From a virus: DNA of 25,116 bases. Shown one piece after another: positions 1-8,856 of this stretch. The translations under genes and the position numbers were made by a program. Where the stretch lies: positions 1 to 25,116 of IMG/VR virus record IMGVR_UViG_3300037427_002023; one strand, written 5' to 3'. Positions within the stretch are counted from its first letter, which is position 1, and every line of letters starts with the position of its first letter. The notes beneath the pieces were generated by a model. It searched no databases and had not been told where the DNA came from. It worked only from the letters and a program-made list of their open reading frames with translations.

Positions 1-44
1 ATTAAGATCTGATTTGATATTTGTATAAACCTTGATGATTCCAT
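1..44 (-). CDS. 5' start of a new gene cut by the left edge (partial)
   Basis: An ATG on the minus strand at 44-42 opens a frame that stays open to base 1 and reads MESSRFIQISNQIL. It starts 14 nt after the stop codon of the 261-aa gene. Its leader (AAATAAATAGAATAGA) is A-rich and SD-less like the other leaders here, which supports a real start in the same operon. Only 14 complete codons are visible, so the function cannot be read. From memory, some structural proteins of T4-like phages begin with an 'RFI-x-IS' type opening. That is a weak hint only. Confidence 0.5.
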   Translation of the reverse strand, partial: MESSRFIQISNQIL

Positions 45-58
45 TCTATTCTATTTAT

Positions 59-844
59 TTACCATTGCAAAAGCTTTGGATTCCATGAAACTCCAATTCC
101 AATATAAGGGCCTACATCACCACTCCCATTAACGCCCATACCTAAATTTAAACCTAAACCAAATGATTTTCTATTTTGCATCTGTAAGCTTTTAAATGCA
201 GAACTTTTAGTATCAATCATTATTCCTTGCGCACTGTTAAATGTAGTACCTGGATAATCAGAAGTTAATTGAATAAAAACTTCTTTAGTTTTTTGGTCTT
301 GTGATAGTGTAGCATTTAACCATATATTTTGAGAAAGATCTATCGACGCATTTCCAAAAGTTAAACTATCTGTAATTACATAAGGAACAGAAACACCTAA
401 ACTTCTTGAACTCCTTTCCCATGAACTGTCAGAATTAAAAGAAAGAACAGAATTAAATTCTTTATTGCCTTGTTTAATTAAAGTATCTGTTGAGGTAACA
501 GGAACTTCAACTATCTTTTCTTTAATAATAGTTTTATATTTTACAATAGTTATTGGAGGTTTCATTCTTTCTACCTCTAAGCTATCTTTAAGTTCATCAA
601 GAGTTAATGTTAAACCTCTTATCTCTCCAACTGATTCACCCTTTTCATTAACATAGTTTTTAATAGTATCATTAGCAGCTATCAGATTATTTTGAATTCG
701 TGTAACTTCTCCTTTTGCATTTTCGGTTTCATTACACTGTCTCATTAATAAAAAGAATAGCACCGCGATACCACCCAGTAAAAACATCCTAGTGTTCTTT
801 GGGTCTGTCAGAATACCAAGAATATTTTTAACTATAACTATCAT
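59..844 (-). CDS. Membrane-anchored spanin-like protein, 261 aa
   Basis: The short basic N-terminus (K6, K16, R19) is followed by one membrane segment at about residues 20-36 (MFLLGGIAVLFFLLM). A charged, probably coiled-coil stretch covers about 38-95, and a Pro/Val/Lys extended linker (KEKIVEVPV) lies near 106-114. The rest is a beta-rich C-terminal half ending in a Gly-rich amphipathic stretch (GLGLNLGMGV, then PYIGIGVSW) and a final Trp. That plan, with an inner-membrane anchor, a periplasmic rod and an outer-membrane-like beta end, resembles phage spanins or Rz-like proteins. I have seen similar layouts among Bacteroidota phage proteins. There is no lipobox at C37. The start overlaps the upstream stop as ATGA (841-844), which implies translational coupling. 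AAAGGA abuts the ATG, too close for a normal SD. Alternative: a tail or cell-envelope structural protein. The lysis role is inferred, since no endolysin or holin is seen. Confidence 0.75.
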   Translation of the reverse strand: MIVIVKNILGILTDPKNTRMFLLGGIAVLFFLLMRQCNETENAKGEVTRIQNNLIAANDTIKNYVNEKGESVGEIRGLTLTLDELKDSLEVERMKPPITIVKYKTIIKEKIVEVPVTSTDTLIKQGNKEFNSVLSFNSDSSWERSSRSLGVSVPYVITDSLTFGNASIDLSQNIWLNATLSQDQKTKEVFIQLTSDYPGTTFNSAQGIMIDTKSSAFKSLQMQNRKSFGLGLNLGMGVNGSGDVGPYIGIGVSWNPKLLQW

Positions 845-1077
845 TCCTTTATATACTGAAGCAATTTATTAGGAGTAACTTCTGATGCTCCATATTTTTT
901 TACTATTTTATCCATAAACTTTTTTTCTTTAAGTTTCATGGAGTCTACTTCTTCAAACAGACCATCTCTTTTCTTTGCTAAACTTTCAATACTTTTTTGC
1001 ATAAGATCTAAAGAAAGTTGAATTTCTCTATATCTACTTACATATTCATTTAGTTCTTTTATTTCTTTTTTTGTCAT
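841..1077 (-). CDS. Small coiled-coil protein, 78 aa
   Basis: This is a highly charged, Lys/Glu-rich protein with heptad-like spacing of Leu/Ile/Met over about residues 5-58 and a short C-terminal helical tail. It has no membrane segment, no cysteines and no enzyme motif. It starts 2 nt after the stop of the 891-aa fibre gene and overlaps the following membrane-protein gene by 4 nt, so it is very probably translated as part of the operon. Plausible roles are a fibre chaperone, a small structural protein or a cytoplasmic partner of the adjacent membrane protein; nothing in the sequence decides between them. Its reality is supported by tight packing and by composition that is clearly protein-like. 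I do not recognise the family. Confidence 0.8.
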   Translation of the reverse strand: MTKKEIKELNEYVSRYREIQLSLDLMQKSIESLAKKRDGLFEEVDSMKLKEKKFMDKIVKKYGASEVTPNKLLQYIKE

Positions 1078-1079
1078 TT

Positions 1080-3755
1080 TTAAAAAGCGTTTACATTTAA
1101 TTCATTTCTATCTAAGCTGCTACCATTAGCGATCATCCACCCACTTTGGTTATAGATTTTACTTCCGTTTGGATTACCCATAGATTGATACCTTGCAAAT
1201 GAGTTAGTGATATTACCGTTCCATATCAATTCAACAACCTTTCTTCTCATTCTACTACCATTAGCATCAACACTATTAGTTCCTAGTGTTACTTGTTTAT
1301 ATCCTCTTGTACCATCTGGTGTATAAAGTCCATTTGTTGCAGCCGAGCCATTTTCATACCAATCACTCCAATTTCCTCCAGATGGAAACCATTTTCGGTT
1401 CTGTGGGAAATTAATTCTTACTGTACCATAATTCCTAAAGGTCAAAGTTCCTCCTCCTAGAGCTGGTGCGTTCATATACTGTCCTTGTGTAGAATAATTT
1501 TCTATAACTACTACTATTTTTTGTCCTGGGTATGCACCAAGTGGAAATTTAAAACTATTATCATAAGCATCAACAAATATTTGTCCTCCAACTGCTGGCC
1601 TAGCTACACTTGTCGACCTCTGTCCTACACCGAAACCAAATCTTAAAAATATCAATGGGGCTTTTGCAAGATCAGCAGTAGTCGGCATACCGGATGTTAA
1701 TTGAGCAGTAGAAGCATAACTTATATTACTCATAAAATCAAAACCAAAAGATGAATAATTACCTTGTCCACCATAAGGAGGTCCCTGTGTTACCTCATTT
1801 AGATAGTCCGGAGAATCATAAATAGGTGTCTTATTACCATTGGCATTTCTGTCTTGACTTCTCTTAAAAACTAAAGGTGCGGCTATTGATATTTTCTGTG
1901 CATTAGCATTAAAGAATTGTCTAACTCCACCTGGTAGACCATCACTAGTTCTAACCTCTATACCTAAACTAGAATCAAAAGATGGATCATAAGCTCCAAC
2001 GTTTCCACTTGAACCTGTAGATGGGCTATATGTTGTTGGTACTGGATTAGTTGAGCTTTCGTCACCAACACTAATAGAAATCTGATTTCCTGTAACCTGT
2101 GAGAGTGTACCTTTTCCTAACATCCATTGTTCAAGAGATCCTCCTGGTAAAAAATCAATAGTATCTTTACTACCAACTCTTCTAAAAGATTCACCTAAAG
2201 CTTGTGTTAATACATCATCCACATTATTAAATTGATATATTGAACCACCACCTGCGCTTAAAATAGGACCCTGACCAGTTCCGAGAGGGTCTGTCTTTGC
2301 CCAAGTGTTAATTCCTCTAAATCTTGTATGTGATGCAGTTGCATTAGTATAATTTAATACAATACTTGGTGCTTGTTGAGCGTTAAGGGCTGCGTTTCTT
2401 AATGAAATATCTTTATGAGTCAATATGAAAACCTGTCCAGTAGCATTATTAGCTCCAGTATATTCATTAAGAATAGTTACCAAACCAGGATTCGCAGCAC
2501 CTTTATGTACTAACGATACGTTTCCAGTTGAATTTAATTGTAACCCACCAACAGCAGCATTTAAATCAATATTTCCTGTACCATTATTTCCGTTTGATAA
2601 ACTAATACCTCCACCAGCAATACCAAGAATTTTACCTGTAACATCAGTAGTAAGCATAATATTACTAGCCTGTAAAACAGAATTAGCGGTAACTGTACTA
2701 CCGGCGACCGGTAAAGTCAGTGAAGGTAATGTAACACTATTACCTAATTCAAAAATACCTGAACCTTGAGTACCATTTCCAACCAATCTAAACTTATTTC
2801 CGGTAGCAGGAGATCCTGTTGCACCGGTTCCTATGTTTATTTCAATATTTTGATTTTCTCCTGCAAAAGAATATGGTGCTGAATTATTTCCACTTGAGAT
2901 TGTTACTTGACCACCAGAGAAAATATCTACACCTCTACCTCCTACACCAGTATCTACTTGAAAACCTATAACATCGGTATTAGATGAAGGGTTAGTAGCA
3001 GGCTTAGGAATTTCAATAACCATTCTATCATCTATTCCTAATTTAATAGCACTTAAATTACCTAAATTATTTTGCTCCATTAATTCACTATTAGTAGCAT
3101 CAGCACCACCATGAAGAACTATTGCTCTACTTGAAGTATTTTTTTGATGAACCATTAATGAAACAACATCAGATGCCATAGAAAGAGCAAGCGTATCAGT
3201 TAATTGATACTCAGATGTTAAAGCCTGTCCTGAGTCAGCTGTAGAAGTATTGCTTGCTGCACCACCTACTAAAACTGTAAGTATACCTTGGTTAATTCCA
3301 GTTGCACCGGTACCACCTATACCTTTAGGTGTAGCTAATGTTGTATTAAAATTATTTAAAGACCCTTGCCCAAAATAAGATCCAAATCCACCAGATAAAC
3401 CTGCGGCGCCAGTAGGACCTTGTAAATCTACTTGAGTTACAACCCAGGTAGTGCCATTATATTCCCATACTTGACCATTAGCCTGTAAATAATAATCTCC
3501 TTCTAAAGGATTAGGAGTAGGTGGGCTAACATTAGGGCTAACACCAACAGGAGGAGTAGCAAATGGAGTAGTATCTTCATACCAAGTACTACCTTTTGGT
3601 CCTCTTCCACCAGCAGGCCCAATCGGACCAGCAGGACCTTTAGGACCAGCAGGCCCACCACCGTTCAGTAATAGTTGATCAAAATTAAAATTTGTTTTAT
3701 CAACTAACTGTGAAATAGTATCCGATGCTATAATTTCTTGTATAGTAATTGGCAT
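1080..3755 (-). CDS. Collagen-like tail fibre or baseplate-associated protein, 891 aa
   Basis: Residues 1-28 are a probable virion-docking segment shared with the 215-aa protein. Residues 34-54 form seven collagen-type G-x-y triplets (GPA GPK GPA GPI GPA GGR GPK). About 58 residues with a GDYYLQANGQVWEYNGTTW module follow, then a second short G-x-y run (GPT GAA GLS) at about 113-121. The long remainder is rich in Gly, Asn, Ser and Thr and beta-strand-like, as in trimeric phage fibres. The C-terminal ~200 residues are more aromatic and globular (WFPSGGNWSDWYENG) and could be the distal, receptor-binding or tip domain. Collagen-like repeats are known in phage fibres as trimer-forming stalks. 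The gene starts 9 nt after the 1678-aa gene, and its leader is nearly identical to that of the 215-aa gene. Receptor binding is inferred. Confidence 0.85.
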   Translation of the reverse strand: MPITIQEIIASDTISQLVDKTNFNFDQLLLNGGGPAGPKGPAGPIGPAGGRGPKGSTWYEDTTPFATPPVGVSPNVSPPTPNPLEGDYYLQANGQVWEYNGTTWVVTQVDLQGPTGAAGLSGGFGSYFGQGSLNNFNTTLATPKGIGGTGATGINQGILTVLVGGAASNTSTADSGQALTSEYQLTDTLALSMASDVVSLMVHQKNTSSRAIVLHGGADATNSELMEQNNLGNLSAIKLGIDDRMVIEIPKPATNPSSNTDVIGFQVDTGVGGRGVDIFSGGQVTISSGNNSAPYSFAGENQNIEINIGTGATGSPATGNKFRLVGNGTQGSGIFELGNSVTLPSLTLPVAGSTVTANSVLQASNIMLTTDVTGKILGIAGGGISLSNGNNGTGNIDLNAAVGGLQLNSTGNVSLVHKGAANPGLVTILNEYTGANNATGQVFILTHKDISLRNAALNAQQAPSIVLNYTNATASHTRFRGINTWAKTDPLGTGQGPILSAGGGSIYQFNNVDDVLTQALGESFRRVGSKDTIDFLPGGSLEQWMLGKGTLSQVTGNQISISVGDESSTNPVPTTYSPSTGSSGNVGAYDPSFDSSLGIEVRTSDGLPGGVRQFFNANAQKISIAAPLVFKRSQDRNANGNKTPIYDSPDYLNEVTQGPPYGGQGNYSSFGFDFMSNISYASTAQLTSGMPTTADLAKAPLIFLRFGFGVGQRSTSVARPAVGGQIFVDAYDNSFKFPLGAYPGQKIVVVIENYSTQGQYMNAPALGGGTLTFRNYGTVRINFPQNRKWFPSGGNWSDWYENGSAATNGLYTPDGTRGYKQVTLGTNSVDANGSRMRRKVVELIWNGNITNSFARYQSMGNPNGSKIYNQSGWMIANGSSLDRNELNVNAF

Positions 3756-3764
3756 TTCTTTTTG

Positions 3765-6700
3765 TTATTTTTTAACTATAGTTACACTGAACCCATACGA
3801 TTCAGAGAAACCTGTTCTTTTATTATATATTAGCCTTAAATCAAATGGATTAGTATTTAATGTTTTTGACGATACATTCTCATTAATAGTTAACCCAGAT
3901 GTAATTTTTGCTTCATTTGTTAATTGTGCAGTACTGTAAGTATCAGGTTGATCATCCCTAGATGCTAAAGTATAAAAATCAATTCTTTCAATTTTATAAA
4001 GCTTTAATATATTTTCTTCAATGTATCTATTCACATCATCATCTAAAGTTTCCAAATTACCCCAACCATATAAGTCTTTTACGTACTTTTCAAATTGTTC
4101 TTTAATCGGAGGAAAGAGATATTCTATTAATCTTTTTTGATTAAAAAGATAAAATGATACAGTAGGTGCTGATTGTCTTTTCTTAATAGCTTGAATACTT
4201 CTTCCATTAACAGTATTTACTTGTCTCTGATTAAATGTTACTGAAGGAGTATCTTGATACATAAAGGTACCGTCAATTAAACTCGGTTGTTTTATAGCAG
4301 CCTTAACAAAAGGATCAGGTGTAAATGTTTCTAAAATTATTTTCTCTGGTACCTTTAAAGACTTAGATCCAAAAAATGATTTCTTTTCTTTCATTGATCT
4401 TGTACCAATTACATCTTCAATTAAAGTCTTGTCAATAGTTTTAATAAAATATGAAGGTTCCCAGTTAGAAGAAAATGCATAAAAATCTTTATAGTCAATA
4501 GCCCACTCATTAATTAAAGGATACAAACTTGGAAATGCACTTTCTGCTGATAGCTCCAATATAGTTGATGGATCTTGTTCATTTACTTTATGGTAAAAGA
4601 AATTCTTTAATTGTCCAAAATTAGAATCAGAACTAAAGAATTGAGTATTTTTATATTTACATAATTCTAATACCTTAAGTTTATAAGCTTCATCATTAAT
4701 TATACTACCTCCAGTAGAACTACCGGTAGAACTACCAGTAGAAGATCCTGTACTTCCTCCACCATTAAAATCTATATTCATATAAGGATCCCTAAATGAT
4801 AATATAGATAAAGCAGTAGGTTGATAATATCCTGCATGCCTACCTATAGGAGTAAGCCTAGGTGCTTTTTGTAATGAAAGATCATAACCAATAACATCAG
4901 TTAAATTAAATGCTGTTGGTTTATTAGGATCAGGTAAAACTCCTACATATACAGCTTTAAGTATATCTTCTTGAGCTCTAAGTTCAATTGAAAAAGTTTG
5001 AGATAAACTACCATCACTGTTTAAAACTTGATTACCATCTTTGTCTATTGTTTGGTATACTATGTTAGGATTACCCATGTTCACAGCTTCAAATATTTCA
5101 GCAAAACCAACTTGGTTTAATCTATTTTGGTATGCATTAAACCCTCCTTGTAAAATTTTATAATTGGATCTTATTAAATTAAAAGTACTTGGGGTAATAT
5201 TAGGTAATAACCAATTTGCACCATTACGAGTTACTGTTGCTGCTATTAATGAAGATTGTGAAACTATTTCTTGTATATTACTAATTTGATAAGTGGCTCC
5301 ACCATCCTCAAATTCAATTGTAGGAAAGGATCCATCTAAACCAATGGTTAAATCATCAAGGAATCTAGTAGGATTTCCATTTACATCAGGTACACCATTA
5401 ATTTGATAGAATGATCCTACAACTTGAGCATTATCAAATCTAATAGCCCCTTGTAATGTACTATCTAAATATTGAATTGGAGTTACTGGTGCACAATTAG
5501 AATCCACTTTATATTTACTTTCCATTGAATATAAAGAAGTTCTATCAATTATTTCAGCACCACCATTTAAACAAGGATCATCAAATTTTAAAGAAATTAA
5601 CATAACAACAGTTTTCCATTTATCATTCTTAATAAACTTAATTTCTGTTTCAGGCTTATCCGGTAAATTAGGTACTAATATAGCTGAGAACCTATATTCA
5701 TTAAATTCCCCATTAGTAACATAAGATAGTGATGCATTATCAAAATCAGGTTTTTGTGTTCCTATTGCTTTAGGTTTAGCTATAATTCTAACACCTCTCA
5801 AAAAAGTTTCTGCAAAATTCTTATCATCACCACCATTAAATCTACCATATCTTAATTGCCTATCTATTTCAGCAATACCTCCTGTAGTAAATCTTTCAAC
5901 AATAAAATAATCATTAAAATAATTTTTATCTACTCTTTGGAATGTACCTGGAATTAATGGTGTCCCAGCTATAGGATCAGCTGGTATATCATCAGTAGGT
6001 GCTTTATCAATATAACTCCATGAGCTCTTTATTGCATCTTGTGTAAAGTAAGTTGGAAATTCCGATAAGTAATACCATTCATGAGTATATCCACTAGCTA
6101 CTTGGCCTCTATCCCATTTAGATGGCGCAAAATTATTTAATCCAAAGGCTTCACTTAAATCTAATCTATAAGGATGATTCCTAACATCTTTACCATCATT
6201 AACCCAAGACCATTTATTTATATAAGGTATGACTCTTGATATAGCAGCCTGTGAAGTTAAAAAGTTTTCTTCTAATCTAATATATTCAGATGCTATATAA
6301 TCTTGTACTACATCCTCAGGAGAAGATGGTTTTAATAGTCCCACTAAATTAAAAAATCCACCAGTATCATAAAATTTTCTAATTTCTGGAGTAGAACTTA
6401 TTCCTATATAATCTGGCCCGTTAAGACCTGGTACTGACTGATTATATTGAGCTTTTTCAAAAACCAATTCACCTTCTTCGCTGTAAAGAGTACTATAAAA
6501 ATCTACATCAAAATCTCTAACATCAAAAAATGAAAATCTACCAAAAGATGGTTTATAGTCAGAATAGAGTGCAACTTGGTTAGAGCGACTTACTTCTATT
6601 TGATTATCATTACATGTAATTATAACATAAGTATCAATATTTTCATAACCTATTTGATTATTAAAGTTATCATATATAGGCTCATCAGTATAAGGAACCC

Positions 6701-8801
6701 AGTCTCCTATTTCAGCATAACCTCCAGTTGTCTGTACAAAGTTACCTTTTACGAATCTTTTTTGGCCTCCATTTTTAACTTTTAATAAGGCATTCTTTGT
6801 ATCATTGCCACCAATAAAGTTTTGTTTAGGTGAGGTTAGTGTGGCTAAAGGGTGTGACTGTAAAGAATCAAATTGTGTAGGATATGCAACATCTAATTTA
6901 AAACTTAATTGATTAAACCTAGACCCACCATTTCTACATATGACATAAACAGTATCATCATTATATGAAGCTTCAAAAAATCTATCATTTTCATTAATAC
7001 CTTTATTTATTGCAGTTGTTATTGCTTGTGCAACTTCCTGAACAGTACCAGTAGGATTAAAAAAGTTTTGAGTAGATTTTCCAGGTGTAGGAGCCAAAGC
7101 AGTATTTGCTGTAATAAAACCAGTCAAATATACACCGTCATAAAAATATATTGTTGATCCATTAGGTATATGTTCTACTACTGGAGTAGGTGAAGTAAAT
7201 TGAATATTACTGTTGTTATCTAAAGTAACATCATTATTTAATGTGATGTTTAAAATAACAGGATAGCTTGGGGAGGCAGTTAAGCCAGAATAATCATAAG
7301 AAACACTTTCTATAAAAGTATCAACAGGTATAATATTAGAAGATGAAAGAGAAGTTACTCTTGCACCAATTAAAACATTTCCTGATGGGGAATATAATTG
7401 AACAGTATTACCTGCACTAACAGACTGTTGTCCTGCTGATATTGGCCAAGGGCCTACTCCTGCCAATGCAGCACCAGGTGCTGCTGGAGTTTCTGTAGGA
7501 TTTCCAATAACTTTCATTGACATTTGTGCCAAACCTTGTCTACTTATTATATTAGCATTGGCATAAGTGTCTGGTTCCTTATATCCAGTTAGTAAAGAAA
7601 TATCAATTTTTTTATCAAATAATCTTAATTGATCTGTTCCCCATTTTGATCCTTTTTTAATAGTATGAAAATCATCTTCTTTATCCTTAACATAAAAAAT
7701 TGATTCAACTTCATTTACTCTATTAGGTGTAGGTAAACCTGTTATGGTTGTAGTTTTAGCAGGATCTAAGAAAAGTAAAATACCTTCTTCATTAGTTATT
7801 TCAAATGGGGTATTTAAAAACTGTGATACTTCGGTAATAGTTTTTATTTTTGGTAATTGTGTTTTTTCTGTATTTTTAAAAAATCCTATACCTGATAAAT
7901 CAAATGAACCTTCTTCAACTTCATTTACATACATACCAAAGTAACGATTAAGAGAATAATCTGGTGCTTTTGGATCATCAAATAAAAATTCTAAATTTAA
8001 AAGATTAGCTAAGAGAATACCATTATTTTGAAACCCTTGTGTAAAGAAATATTCATTTTCCATTATTGTAGCATCTTTACCTACTAAGTCATTATAAGAA
8101 TAACTACCGCTACTTGTAAAACCTCCACTATTATAAGATATACCATTCCATAAAATAGGTTCATCTTTTCTCCAACTAATATTTAGAGGTACTTCGGGAA
8201 ATTCTTCTTGATTTCTATAATTCCTAATATAAGATCCTAGTTTGGTACCTTCAGATAAATCAAAAGTTTTAATTGCCGTACAATTTTCTAAAACTTGTTT
8301 AGAAAAATTTACTGAAGTTTGTGCATTAGTTGCACCAGCATTTTCTGTCGCTGCATTAACATTATTAACCGCTGCAGGATTATCTAATCTAAAAATTACA
8401 AAATAATTAGGTATTTGTTCATTTAACCATAGCGGTGCCAATGTACCTAAGCTTTGGCTATAGCTTTCAGATGCTACAGATCTAGTACCTGCACTATAAA
8501 ACATTTCATATTGATTTCCATAAGAACTTAAAACTGAAGTATTTTCAAATTCTTGGAATACTTCATATGCTGCTTCCTTAGGAAATTTACCTGAATTAAA
8601 AAATCTAAAAACATCCTCATCATAAGTATTTGTACCATCAACTTTAAATGCTTTATATCTCTGAGAAGATAAACGAGTATTGGCACTAAACGATTCTAAG
8701 TAAATATCTGTACCATCAGATACAACCTTTACATTACCTGTTAATTTAGGATTAGTTCGAATTAAACTATATGATGCTTTGTCAAATAGGTTTTCAGCCA
8801 T
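3765..8801 (-). CDS. Very large baseplate/tail structural protein, 1678 aa
   Basis: This is the largest gene in the window. There is no signal peptide, membrane segment or enzyme motif. The protein is rich in Asn, Tyr, Phe and Asp and mostly beta-like, as expected for a peripheral baseplate or tail protein. Around residues 440-640 lies a Ser/Thr/Val-rich region containing a small module (GTVQEVAQAITTAIN, then DDTVYVICRNGG) of the kind seen in modular tail proteins. A Gly/Ser/Thr linker near residues 1344-1363, encoded by a 12-nt tandem repeat, separates the main body from a C-terminal ~310 residues with charged helices (EQFEKYVKDLYGW). The start is ATG after an SD-less leader that can form a 9-bp hairpin with the start codon. 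Its place after the wedge genes suggests an outer baseplate component. I do not recognise a precise T4 counterpart, and at about 1.7 kaa it exceeds any T4 baseplate protein. Confidence 0.85.
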   Translation of the reverse strand: MAENLFDKASYSLIRTNPKLTGNVKVVSDGTDIYLESFSANTRLSSQRYKAFKVDGTNTYDEDVFRFFNSGKFPKEAAYEVFQEFENTSVLSSYGNQYEMFYSAGTRSVASESYSQSLGTLAPLWLNEQIPNYFVIFRLDNPAAVNNVNAATENAGATNAQTSVNFSKQVLENCTAIKTFDLSEGTKLGSYIRNYRNQEEFPEVPLNISWRKDEPILWNGISYNSGGFTSSGSYSYNDLVGKDATIMENEYFFTQGFQNNGILLANLLNLEFLFDDPKAPDYSLNRYFGMYVNEVEEGSFDLSGIGFFKNTEKTQLPKIKTITEVSQFLNTPFEITNEEGILLFLDPAKTTTITGLPTPNRVNEVESIFYVKDKEDDFHTIKKGSKWGTDQLRLFDKKIDISLLTGYKEPDTYANANIISRQGLAQMSMKVIGNPTETPAAPGAALAGVGPWPISAGQQSVSAGNTVQLYSPSGNVLIGARVTSLSSSNIIPVDTFIESVSYDYSGLTASPSYPVILNITLNNDVTLDNNSNIQFTSPTPVVEHIPNGSTIYFYDGVYLTGFITANTALAPTPGKSTQNFFNPTGTVQEVAQAITTAINKGINENDRFFEASYNDDTVYVICRNGGSRFNQLSFKLDVAYPTQFDSLQSHPLATLTSPKQNFIGGNDTKNALLKVKNGGQKRFVKGNFVQTTGGYAEIGDWVPYTDEPIYDNFNNQIGYENIDTYVIITCNDNQIEVSRSNQVALYSDYKPSFGRFSFFDVRDFDVDFYSTLYSEEGELVFEKAQYNQSVPGLNGPDYIGISSTPEIRKFYDTGGFFNLVGLLKPSSPEDVVQDYIASEYIRLEENFLTSQAAISRVIPYINKWSWVNDGKDVRNHPYRLDLSEAFGLNNFAPSKWDRGQVASGYTHEWYYLSEFPTYFTQDAIKSSWSYIDKAPTDDIPADPIAGTPLIPGTFQRVDKNYFNDYFIVERFTTGGIAEIDRQLRYGRFNGGDDKNFAETFLRGVRIIAKPKAIGTQKPDFDNASLSYVTNGEFNEYRFSAILVPNLPDKPETEIKFIKNDKWKTVVMLISLKFDDPCLNGGAEIIDRTSLYSMESKYKVDSNCAPVTPIQYLDSTLQGAIRFDNAQVVGSFYQINGVPDVNGNPTRFLDDLTIGLDGSFPTIEFEDGGATYQISNIQEIVSQSSLIAATVTRNGANWLLPNITPSTFNLIRSNYKILQGGFNAYQNRLNQVGFAEIFEAVNMGNPNIVYQTIDKDGNQVLNSDGSLSQTFSIELRAQEDILKAVYVGVLPDPNKPTAFNLTDVIGYDLSLQKAPRLTPIGRHAGYYQPTALSILSFRDPYMNIDFNGGGSTGSSTGSSTGSSTGGSIINDEAYKLKVLELCKYKNTQFFSSDSNFGQLKNFFYHKVNEQDPSTILELSAESAFPSLYPLINEWAIDYKDFYAFSSNWEPSYFIKTIDKTLIEDVIGTRSMKEKKSFFGSKSLKVPEKIILETFTPDPFVKAAIKQPSLIDGTFMYQDTPSVTFNQRQVNTVNGRSIQAIKKRQSAPTVSFYLFNQKRLIEYLFPPIKEQFEKYVKDLYGWGNLETLDDDVNRYIEENILKLYKIERIDFYTLASRDDQPDTYSTAQLTNEAKITSGLTINENVSSKTLNTNPFDLRLIYNKRTGFSESYGFSVTIVKK
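4713..4760 (-). repeat. 12-nt tandem repeat encoding a Gly-Ser-Ser-Thr linker
   Basis: Four consecutive 12-nt units lie inside the 1678-aa gene: AGTAGAACTACC at 4713, GGTAGAACTACC at 4725, AGTAGAAGATCC at 4737 and TGTACTTCCTCC at 4749 (+ strand). The first two differ by one base and the last two have diverged. They encode GSTGSST-type repeats near residues 1347-1363. The unit is a multiple of three, so gain or loss of copies would change linker length without a frameshift. It is most simply a flexible interdomain tether. Confidence 0.85.
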
Positions 8802-8839
8802 TTATCTTTCACTTTTTTTATTTATTCACTAAAGATAAA
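8801..8839 (-). promoter_or_regulatory. Hairpin overlapping the start codon of the 1678-aa gene
   Basis: TTTATCTTT at 8801-8809 and AAAGATAAA at 8831-8839 (+ strand) form a perfect 9-bp inverted repeat with a 21-nt loop. In the transcript, the 3' arm includes the A of the ATG. The stem has only one G-C pair, so it is weak and could act only as a modest translational brake. The 55-nt gap (8802-8856) is the second longest in the window. There is no U-tract after it, so it is not a terminator. It could be chance in such AT-rich DNA. Confidence 0.35.
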
Positions 8840-8856
8840 GTTAAAATAAATTGGAC

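Noticed and set aside
842-850. AAAGGA before the ATG at 844 as a Shine-Dalgarno site
   Set aside because: It directly touches the start codon, leaving no spacer. Coupling through the ATGA overlap is a simpler explanation.
2425-2769. Plus-strand open frame of 114 codons
   Set aside because: It lies wholly inside the 891-aa fibre gene on the opposite strand, has biased composition and no context. The same applies to the other plus-strand frames, e.g. 12245-12604, 14243-14557 and 23102-23428.
4713-4760. Short repeats as a CRISPR array
   Set aside because: The units are contiguous 12-mers in frame with no spacers, and they encode a Gly/Ser/Thr linker.
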